From the NCBI GenBank assembly GCA_020438665.1, contig JAGQUE010000381.1, positions 1 through 14,343 on the forward strand: DNA of 14,343 nucleotides, given 5' to 3'. This document shows, piece by piece, positions 7,800 through 13,286 of the stretch. The DNA comes from Nocardioidaceae bacterium. GTDB lineage: Bacteria > Actinomycetota > Actinomycetes > Propionibacteriales > Nocardioidaceae. The position numbers and the translations under genes are program-made. Numbering within the stretch: the first letter of the stretch is position 1; the number at the start of each line of letters is the position of its first letter. Below the pieces are notes generated by a model. It saw only the letters and a program-made list of their open reading frames with translations. It did no database searches and was not told the origin of the DNA.

Positions 7800-7828
7800 T
7801 TGCGGTTTCCGGGAATCCCGGGTCCAAT
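7800..7828 (+). promoter_or_regulatory. Promoter of the XRE-cupin gene, leaderless type
   Basis: TTGCGG (7800-7805) and TCCAAT (7823-7828) are separated by exactly 17 bases, and the -10 hexamer ends 6 bases before the GTG start at 7835. No Shine-Dalgarno precedes the GTG. On the other strand TTGGAC (7827-7822) could be a -35 for the divergent flavoprotein gene, so the two promoters may overlap, though its -10 is unclear. Confidence 0.45.
7809..7821. promoter_or_regulatory. Palindromic operator candidate inside the promoter spacer
   Basis: CCGGGA-A-TCCCGG is a perfect 13-base palindrome with one central base, lying wholly between the -35 and -10 of the XRE-cupin promoter. A second small dyad, CAAC-G-GTTG, lies at 7791-7799. 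A protein bound here would block the regulator's own promoter and probably that of the divergent flavoprotein gene. The adjacent XRE protein is the obvious candidate (inference). Confidence 0.5.
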
Positions 7829-7834
7829 GACCGC

Positions 7835-8458
7835 GTGCCAGCCTTCCCGCAGCAACAGCAGGCCATCGCGGCAGCGCTGGACCAGGTGGGGCCACGCCTA
7901 CGGCGGGTGCGCGAACAGCGTGGGGTCACCCTGACCGACGCGGCGCAGCAGACGGGGATCTCCAAGAGCACCCTGTCCCGGCTCGAGACCGGGCAGCGCC
8001 GACCAAGCCTGGACCTGCTGTTGCCGCTGGCGCACGCCTATCGCGTCCCCCTCGACGACCTGGTCGGCGCCCCGGAGGTCGGTGACCCTCGGATCAGACT
8101 CAAGCCACGTCGGGTCAACGGTCGCACGGTGCTCCCGCTGACCCGACCGGGCGGCATCCAGGCGTGGAAGATCGTGGTCCCGACGACCCAGTCCACACCG
8201 CGGCCCCGCACCCACGACGGGTTCGAGTGGCTCTATGTGCTGTCGGGCCGGATGCGGCTGATCCTCGGCGACCGCGACCTCGTGCTGGGCGTCGGCGAGG
8301 CGGCCGAGTTCGACACCCAGGTCCCGCATTGGTTCGGTAGCACCGGCGAGGGCCCCGCCGAGGTCCTGAGTGTCTTCGGCAGACCCGGCGAGCGCATGCT
8401 CGTTCGAGCGTCCGACCAGCCGGACGCCGGTGAGCACGCCGACCCTCACGTGCCCTGA
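7835..8458 (+). CDS. XRE-family regulator with C-terminal cupin domain
   Basis: This 207-aa transcription factor has a helix-turn-helix of XRE type (about 20-76, with TLTDAAQQTGISKSTLSRLE) and a C-terminal cupin_2 sensor domain (about 110-185). The cupin carries H127 and E131 in the THDGFEWLYVLSG motif and H165 in VPHWFG, which could hold a metal ion. Proteins of this build usually act as repressors or activators responding to a small ligand or metal bound by the cupin. The start is GTG at 7835, placed 6 bases after a -10-like hexamer and without a Shine-Dalgarno, so the mRNA is probably leaderless. Divergence from the CPYC flavoprotein and a palindrome inside its own promoter suggest autoregulation and control of the flavoprotein operon. 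The tail after residue 195 is polar and probably disordered. Confidence 0.93.
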   Translation: MPAFPQQQQAIAAALDQVGPRLRRVREQRGVTLTDAAQQTGISKSTLSRLETGQRRPSLDLLLPLAHAYRVPLDDLVGAPEVGDPRIRLKPRRVNGRTVLPLTRPGGIQAWKIVVPTTQSTPRPRTHDGFEWLYVLSGRMRLILGDRDLVLGVGEAAEFDTQVPHWFGSTGEGPAEVLSVFGRPGERMLVRASDQPDAGEHADPHVP

Positions 8459-8544
8459 TCGCACGCCCCACAACGCTCGACCACCTGCTCCTGTGCCGAC
8501 GATGCCGTGATCACCGTCTTGCCGCTCGGCACGGCCGCTGGCCC

Positions 8545-8550
8545 TACGCT
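8545..8550 (+). promoter_or_regulatory. -10 box of a probable leaderless LAL-regulator transcript
   Basis: TACGCT matches TAnnnT, ends 6 bases before the ATG at 8557, and no Shine-Dalgarno precedes the start. A weak -35-like TTGCCG at 8519-8524 would give a long 20-base spacer. The bases around the start (TGACCGC, then RTGCC) are the same as at the XRE-cupin start at 7835. Confidence 0.42.
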
Positions 8551-8556
8551 GACCGC

Positions 8557-11343
8557 ATGCCGCTCCTGGGGACCAAGCTGCGCGTGCCGGCGCCCCGTCG
8601 GCAGCTGGTGTCCCGGGCCCGGCTCGTGGACAGGCTGCGTGTCGAGCCCGCGGCGATGCCGCGCCTCGTGCTGGTCTGCGCGCCGGCCGGGTGCGGCAAG
8701 ACCACGGTGTTGTCGCAGTGGCTGGCGCCGTACGTCGCCGACCCGGCCGCCGACCCGGGCGGCGACGCGGCGGTGACCGGGCTACGGGTGGCCTGGCTGT
8801 CCCTGGACGAGCGCGACGCGGACCTGCAGGAGTTCCTGACCCACGTCATCGCGGCCGTGCGAACGACCGGTCCCGACCTGGGCGCCGACGCCCTGGCGCG
8901 GTTGGAGGCCAACCGGCCCGTCAACGAGGTGCTGGTGAGCCTCGTCAACGACCTGGAGACGTCGGCCCAGCCCACCGTCCTCGCGCTCGACGACTACCAC
9001 GTGGCCGACTCGCCGGAGGTGCACGAGGCGGTGACGTTCCTGCTCGACAACCTGCCGCCGCAGGTGAGCCTCGCGATGACGACGCGGGCGGACCCACCGC
9101 TGCCGCTGGCGCGGTTGCGGGCCCGCGGAGAGCTGCTCGAGCTGCGGGGAGCCGACCTTCGCTTCACGGTGGCGGAGGCCGACGCCTTCCTCAACGACGT
9201 GATGGGGCTTCGGCTCGAGCATGACCAGGTCGCCGCCCTCGAAGCGCGCACCGAGGGCTGGGTGGCCGGGCTCCAGCTCGCCGCGCTGTCGGCACGCGGC
9301 CACGCGGACCGTGACGACGTGGGCGACTTCCTCGACGCCTTCACGGGCAGTCACCGCTTCGTCCTGGACTACCTCGTCGACGAGGTGCTGCACAGCCAGC
9401 CACCCGAGGTCCGGCAGTTCCTGCTCGACACCTCGGTGCTGGCGCAGCTGTCGGGCCCGCTCTGCGACGCCCTCACCGGCGGCCACGACGGCGCCCGGAT
9501 GCTGGAGTCGCTCGAACGGGCGAACCTCTTCCTGGTGCCCCTGGACGACCACCGGGAGTGGTACCGCTACCACCACCTGTTCGCTGCCTCCCTCCGAGCC
9601 CAGCTGGCGGCAGGCTCGCCCGAGCGGGTGCGTGGCCTGCAGGCGGCCGCCGCGCGCTGGTACGCCGCCGAGGGCACCCTGGACGAGGCGGTCCCCCATG
9701 CGCTCGCCGGCGACGACGAGGAGCTCGCCGCCGATCTCGTCGAGCTCGCGCTCCCGGGCCTGCGTCAGCACCGTCGCGACCGCCGGTTGCGCGACTGGGT
9801 GCAGGCCGTCCCCGAGGACGTCGTGGGACGACGCCCCGTCCTCGCGGTCGCGTTCGCCTGGACCCGGCTGCTGGCCGGCGACCTCGACGGGCTGGCCCCC
9901 TGGCTGGCCGCGGCGCAGACCAGGCTGGACGGCTACTCCGACGGGATCACCGGACGGTTGGGCGCGCGTGCGGCGGCGGCGCTCGCCGAGGCCGTGGACC
10001 AGCACCTCGACGAGCTGCTCGGCCTCCCGGCCTGGATCGAGGTCTATCGCGCCTCGGTCGCCCAGGCGCGCGCCGACCTCTCCGGGACCGCGCGCCACGC
10101 AGGGCTGGCCCGGTCGCTCGCGCGACCAGACGACCACGTGGTCCGGGGCGCCGCGGATGGCTTCCTCGGGCTTGCCGCCTGGGGCGCCGGAGACCTGGTC
10201 GAGGCCGTGGACACGTTCTCCGACGCTGCCCGATCACTCCATCTGGCCGGCAACCTCACCGACGAGGTCGGGATGAGCGTCGTCCTCGCTGCGATGTGGC
10301 AGGGCCGGGGCCGACCCGACGAGGCACGACGTGTGTGCGAGCAGGCCCTGGCGCAGGTGCGGGGACTCTCCGGCCCGGTCCTCTCGACGACCGGCGACGT
10401 GCATGTCGCCCTCGCGGACACCCTTCGTGAGAGTGGTGACCTCGTGGCGGCCGCCGCGCACCTGGAGACGGCCCGCTCGCTGGGCGACCAGGCCTCCCTT
10501 ATGGAGAACCGCCACCGCTGGTCGGCCGTGGCCGCCGGGGTCGCCCGGGCACGCGGCGACCTGGAGGCGGCCGTGGCCCTGCTGGATCGCGCCGAGGCGG
10601 ACTATCTCCCGGGGTTCTTCCCCGACCTACGCCCCGTCGCGGCGCAGCGGGCCCGCGTGTGGATCGCGCAGGGCAGGCTGGCCGACGCCGCCGCCTGGGC
10701 CGACCGGCACCACCTCGGCGCCAACGCCGAGGCGGCCTATCTCGCGGAGTTCGAGCAGCTCACGCTGGCCCGGCTGATGGTCGAGCAGGCTCGTGCCGGC
10801 GACCGTCACCGCGCCGCGGACGCCATCGGCCTGCTCGACCGCGTCCTCGCCGACGCTCGGGCGAAGGGCCGGGACGGCAGCGTCGTGGAGGCGCTCGCCG
10901 TCCGGGCCCTCGCCCACTCGGCGTCCGGCGACCTCGAGTCCGCGGTGGCGGACCTCGCCGCCTCGCTCGTGCTCGGTGTCCCGCCCGGCTTCAGGCGGGT
11001 CTTCCTCGACGAGGGCGCTCCGATGACCGAGCTGCTGCGGGTGGTGGCGGGGCGCACCGACGACACGGGCCGCCAGCAGGCCGCCGTCCTCCTCGAGGAG
11101 CCCGCAGATCAGGGGCCGGTGCCCGCCGCGGTCGTCGCCGCGGCGCCCGCCGAGCCGCTGAGCGAGCGCGAGCTCGACGTGCTGAGGCTGCTCGCCACCG
11201 ACCTCACCGGCCCCGAGATCGCCCGCACGCTGTTCGTGTCGGTGAACACCCTGCGCACCCACACCAAGCACATCTTCACCAAGCTCGAGGTCAACACCCG
11301 GCGGTCCGCCGTACGTCGGGCGAGCGAGCTCGGCCTGCTCTGA
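8557..11343 (+). CDS. MalT/LAL-type LuxR-family transcriptional regulator (STAND ATPase)
   Basis: This 928-aa regulator combines an N-terminal signal-transduction ATPase with a C-terminal LuxR helix-turn-helix. Walker A is APAGCGKT (42-49, K48), Walker B is VLALDDYH (141-148, D145/D146), followed by the sensor-like TTRADPPLPLARLRARGEL and the EGWVAGLQLAAL helix (233-244) typical of MalT relatives. The middle (about 340-850) is an Ala/Leu/Arg-rich helical-repeat region, probably TPR-like and ligand binding. The HTH (about 867-928) starts PLSERELDVLRLL. Family members are held monomeric and oligomerise on DNA when ATP and an inducer bind. The ATG at 8557 gives the family's usual MPLLGTKLRVP start. 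It has no Shine-Dalgarno and a -10 hexamer 6 bases upstream. The downstream membrane operon, 125 bases away, is its likely target. The inducer is unknown. Confidence 0.95.
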   Translation: MPLLGTKLRVPAPRRQLVSRARLVDRLRVEPAAMPRLVLVCAPAGCGKTTVLSQWLAPYVADPAADPGGDAAVTGLRVAWLSLDERDADLQEFLTHVIAAVRTTGPDLGADALARLEANRPVNEVLVSLVNDLETSAQPTVLALDDYHVADSPEVHEAVTFLLDNLPPQVSLAMTTRADPPLPLARLRARGELLELRGADLRFTVAEADAFLNDVMGLRLEHDQVAALEARTEGWVAGLQLAALSARGHADRDDVGDFLDAFTGSHRFVLDYLVDEVLHSQPPEVRQFLLDTSVLAQLSGPLCDALTGGHDGARMLESLERANLFLVPLDDHREWYRYHHLFAASLRAQLAAGSPERVRGLQAAAARWYAAEGTLDEAVPHALAGDDEELAADLVELALPGLRQHRRDRRLRDWVQAVPEDVVGRRPVLAVAFAWTRLLAGDLDGLAPWLAAAQTRLDGYSDGITGRLGARAAAALAEAVDQHLDELLGLPAWIEVYRASVAQARADLSGTARHAGLARSLARPDDHVVRGAADGFLGLAAWGAGDLVEAVDTFSDAARSLHLAGNLTDEVGMSVVLAAMWQGRGRPDEARRVCEQALAQVRGLSGPVLSTTGDVHVALADTLRESGDLVAAAAHLETARSLGDQASLMENRHRWSAVAAGVARARGDLEAAVALLDRAEADYLPGFFPDLRPVAAQRARVWIAQGRLADAAAWADRHHLGANAEAAYLAEFEQLTLARLMVEQARAGDRHRAADAIGLLDRVLADARAKGRDGSVVEALAVRALAHSASGDLESAVADLAASLVLGVPPGFRRVFLDEGAPMTELLRVVAGRTDDTGRQQAAVLLEEPADQGPVPAAVVAAAPAEPLSERELDVLRLLATDLTGPEIARTLFVSVNTLRTHTKHIFTKLEVNTRRSAVRRASELGLL

Positions 11344-11375
11344 GTTCGCCCACCGACACCGATCACCCAGCCGCT

Positions 11376-11404
11376 CACATCATGTGGTGATGTGCGGTCA
11401 CCAC
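11376..11404. promoter_or_regulatory. Two interlocked dyads, candidate LAL-regulator binding site
   Basis: CACATCA (11376-11382) and TGATGTG (11388-11394) form a perfect 7-base inverted repeat with a 5-base gap. GTGGTGA (11384-11390) and TCACCAC (11398-11404) form a second perfect 7-base repeat with a 7-base gap, sharing bases with the first. The centres are 9 bases apart. The block lies just upstream of a -10-like TAGGTT, where a class II activator would sit. Confidence 0.5.
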
Positions 11405-11413
11405 GTCCGTTCC

Positions 11414-11419
11414 TAGGTT
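11414..11419 (+). promoter_or_regulatory. -10 box for the membrane-protein operon
   Basis: TAGGTT matches TAnnnT. No good -35 is found 16-18 bases upstream; that position is occupied by the interlocked dyads. A poor -35 overlapped by a dyad fits a promoter that needs an activator. Transcription would start near 11426, giving a leader of about 43 bases. Confidence 0.42.
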
Positions 11420-11429
11420 CTGGTCATCC

Positions 11430-11448
11430 CCCGGGCGCACCGCCCGGG
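11430..11448 (+). terminator. GC-rich hairpin in the leader of the membrane-protein operon
   Basis: CCCGGGCG (11430-11437) and CGCCCGGG (11441-11448) form a perfect 8-bp stem with a CAC loop. It is 86 bases past the stop of the LAL gene and 9 bases before the GAGGAG ribosome site of the next gene. It could end the LAL transcript, or shape the leader of the operon if transcription begins near 11426. The sequence does not decide between these. Confidence 0.4.
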
Positions 11449-11468
11449 ACCCGAACCGAGGAGCCCCC

Positions 11469-12161
11469 ATGACCATCACCCCCACCGGCCTCATCCGGGC
11501 CGCCGGCCTCGCCGCCGTCGGCGCCGGAGCGATCTTCATCGGCGTCCAGATCGGGCACCCGCACATGGATGCCAGCACCATCGACTCGACCCAAGTCATC
11601 GTCCGCGACAGCCTCAAGGTGCTCATGGCAGCACTCGCGCTGGCTGGGATCACCGGCATGTACGCCCGCCAGGTCCGACAGACCGGCGTGCTGGGTCTGG
11701 TCGGCTACCTGCTGTTCAGCGTCGGCTACCTGCTCATCTTGGGGACCGTGTTCGCGGCTGCGTTCGTGCTCCCGACGATCGCGGCCACCGACCCGACCTA
11801 CGTCGACGCCGTGACCAAGGCCTCCAACACGGGAGCGTCCGTCGAGGGCATCGGCCTGATGGCGGACGTGCTCAAGGCGCAAGGTGCCGCCTACCTCATC
11901 GGTGGCCTGCTCTTCGGCGTCGCGCTCTTCCGGGCCCGCGTGCTTCCCCGCTGGGCATCCCTGCTGCTCGCCGTCGGCGGACTCGTCAGCGCCGCCCTGA
12001 CCTTCATGCCGGACGCCTTCCACCGCGTGCTCGCGCTCCCCAACGGCGTCGCCCTGATCGCCCTGGGGTGGGCGCTCTGGCGGAGCTACCCCAGCACCCG
12101 CTCGACCGACACCTCGCCCACCACCGTGGTCGAGCCTGCCGACCAGGTCGCCTCGCGATGA
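11469..12161 (+). CDS. Multi-pass membrane protein (DUF4386-like architecture)
   Basis: This 230-aa protein has about six membrane segments (about 7-28, 47-66, 74-102, 135-155, 160-180 and 185-205) and a polar Thr/Ser-rich tail. There is no enzyme motif that I recognise. The size, six-helix layout and the RARVLPRWASLLLAVGG stretch (155-171) recall DUF4386-type proteins of unknown function, but this assignment is from overall appearance. It is the first gene of a tightly packed operon. GAGGAG lies 5 bases before the ATG, its TGA overlaps the next ATG, and it is preceded by a -10 box and interlocked dyads. A LAL regulator lies directly upstream in the same orientation, so expression is probably inducible. 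The one histidine-bearing external loop (HPHMD, 30-34) might bind metal, but this is speculative. Confidence 0.85.
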   Translation: MTITPTGLIRAAGLAAVGAGAIFIGVQIGHPHMDASTIDSTQVIVRDSLKVLMAALALAGITGMYARQVRQTGVLGLVGYLLFSVGYLLILGTVFAAAFVLPTIAATDPTYVDAVTKASNTGASVEGIGLMADVLKAQGAAYLIGGLLFGVALFRARVLPRWASLLLAVGGLVSAALTFMPDAFHRVLALPNGVALIALGWALWRSYPSTRSTDTSPTTVVEPADQVASR

Positions 12162-12850
12162 CCACCACGTCCACCAGCCGGCCGGCCGGGCAGCGCACCC
12201 AGCGCTCCTGGCCGGTCCCGGCCGGCCTCATCCTGCTGTCCGCCATCCCGCTCACCGCCGGGGTTCTCCGAACCGTCGAACGGGCCGGCGGACCGGCCGT
12301 GCTGCCTCCCGACGACCGGTTCAGCAGCTTCCCGGTCGCGCTGTTCGTCCACGTCCTCGGATCCGCACTGTTCGCCCTGGTCGGCGCCTTCCAGTTCGTG
12401 CCCGGCCTGCGCCGCCACCACCTGACCTGGCACCGACGCGCGGGGCGTGTGCTCGTGGGTGCCGGGCTGCTGGTGGCGGTGTCCGCCGTCTGGATCACCC
12501 TGACCTACCCCGGACAGCCGGGAACCGGGCAGGTGCTCTACCTGGTCCGTCTCGTGGTCGGGCCGGCCATGGCCGCGTTGGTCACCCTCGGTCTCGTGGC
12601 GATCCGGCGCCGCGACATCCCGGCTCACCGGGCCTGGATGATCCGCGCCTACGCACTCGGGCTCGGCGCGGGGACGCAGGTGTTCACCGAGGGCTTCGGT
12701 GAAGCGATCTTCGGCACCGGGATCGTGATCGGTGACGTGCTGAAGGTGGCGGGCTGGGTGATCAACCTGGCTGTCGCCGAGTGGGTCATCAGACGCCCGA
12801 GCCGCACGCCAGGTCGTAGGCCCGTCCTGATGGGGAGGCGTGTGTCATGA
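12158..12850 (+). CDS. DUF2306-like membrane protein
   Basis: This 230-aa protein has six to seven membrane segments (about 22-40, 58-82, 97-116, 128-148, 160-178 and 186-208). It carries the marks I associate with DUF2306/COG5395: FVHVLGSALFALVGAFQF (63-80), the HRRAGRVLVGAG stretch (92-103) and AHRAWMIRAYAL (156-167). H65, H92 and H157 lie at membrane edges in these conserved segments; heme or metal binding is possible but not shown. The ATG at 12158 overlaps the stop of the previous gene (ATGA). An upstream in-frame start would add 30 residues that do not look like protein, so the shorter form is chosen. Translational coupling to genes on both sides indicates that the products are made in fixed ratio and may form one membrane complex (inference). 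The function is unknown. Confidence 0.87.
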   Translation: MTTTSTSRPAGQRTQRSWPVPAGLILLSAIPLTAGVLRTVERAGGPAVLPPDDRFSSFPVALFVHVLGSALFALVGAFQFVPGLRRHHLTWHRRAGRVLVGAGLLVAVSAVWITLTYPGQPGTGQVLYLVRLVVGPAMAALVTLGLVAIRRRDIPAHRAWMIRAYALGLGAGTQVFTEGFGEAIFGTGIVIGDVLKVAGWVINLAVAEWVIRRPSRTPGRRPVLMGRRVS

Positions 12851-13113
12851 CCGCGGACCCGACCGCCTACGCCCTGCGCGTGCGCGGCCACCTCGACGAC
12901 CACTGGGTCGGCTGGCTCGGCGACGTCACCGTCACCGCCCACGAGGACGGCACCTCCACGATCGCCGCGTCGCTCGCCGACCAGGCCGAGCTGCACGGGC
13001 TCCTCGCCAAGGTGCGCGACCTGGGCATCACGCTCATCGCCGTCAGCTCGGAAACACCCGCCATCGACATCCAGTCGGCCTCGCCCACGTCCCCCGGAAG
13101 GAGCACCACGTGA
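12847..13113 (+). CDS. Small protein of unknown function (88 aa)
   Basis: This soluble, acidic protein begins MTADPTAYALRVRGHLDDHW. Its core (about 6-67) alternates short beta-like stretches (YALRVRGHL, WLGDVTVTAHEDGTSTIAASL) with one helix (DQAELHGLLAKVRDLGITL) and then IAVSSE, followed by a polar Pro/Ser/Thr tail (about 70-88). I recognise this small domain as recurring next to membrane and reductase genes in actinobacteria, but no function is known to me. The layout of strands followed by a helix with LHGLLAKVRDLG could be a small ligand- or protein-binding fold. The ATG overlaps the stop of the DUF2306-like gene (ATGA), so it is coupled to that gene. A second ribosome site, GGAAGGAG, inside its last codons serves a following frame at 13110. 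There is no signal peptide or membrane helix, so the protein is cytoplasmic. Confidence 0.85.
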   Translation: MTADPTAYALRVRGHLDDHWVGWLGDVTVTAHEDGTSTIAASLADQAELHGLLAKVRDLGITLIAVSSETPAIDIQSASPTSPGRSTT

Positions 13114-13198
13114 CCACCATCGCCCCACCCCGCACTGGTGGATCCACGTGTCGCCGGACGTCCTCGGCGTCGGTCGCCCCGGCAGCCAGGTGCTATGA
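13110..13198 (+). pseudogene. Short fourth cistron, apparently frameshifted
   Basis: A strong ribosome site GGAAGGAG (13096-13103) is followed after 6 bases by GTG at 13110, overlapping the stop of the 88-aa gene. Read from there the frame gives VTTIAPP and then a low-quality Arg/Ser-rich stretch running antisense into nrdJ. One base off, from 13133, the sequence reads HWWIHVSPDVLGVGRPGSQVL and stops at 13198. One extra C in the C-rich run at 13123-13131 would join them into a protein of about 29 residues. Either a single-base deletion has broken the gene, or there is a sequencing error in a C run, or the pairing is chance. The peptide is unlike anything I recognise. Confidence 0.4.
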
Positions 13199-13232
13199 CG
13201 TCCCGCGGGGCCCCCGGCGACCCGGAACGGCG

Positions 13233-13264
13233 ACGAGGGCCGACCCGGGTGGGTCGGCCCTCGT
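13233..13264. terminator. Bidirectional terminator between the membrane operon and nrdJ
   Basis: ACGAGGGCCGACCC (13233-13246) and GGGTCGGCCCTCGT (13251-13264) form a perfect 14-bp stem with a GGGT loop. It is 22 bases past the nrdJ stop on the minus strand and 35 bases past the last possible stop of the plus-strand operon, so it can serve both convergent transcripts. No T tract is present. Confidence 0.8.
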
Positions 13265-13286
13265 GGCGCGGGTGGTGCGGGGGCGG

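Noticed and set aside
7759..7971. Longer N-terminus for the CPYC flavoprotein, overlapping the XRE gene
   Set aside because: It would run antisense through the XRE start and the promoter; the family begins right at the FAD-binding strand that follows the ATG at 7758.
8782..10137. A 451-residue open frame antisense to the LAL gene
   Set aside because: Low-complexity Gly/Arg/Val/Gln composition without domains; the sense strand has Walker motifs and an HTH.
12068..12157. Longer N-terminus for the DUF2306-like protein
   Set aside because: The extra 30 residues are His/Arg-rich and overlap the previous gene; the ATGA overlap at 12158 is the standard coupling seen again at 12847.
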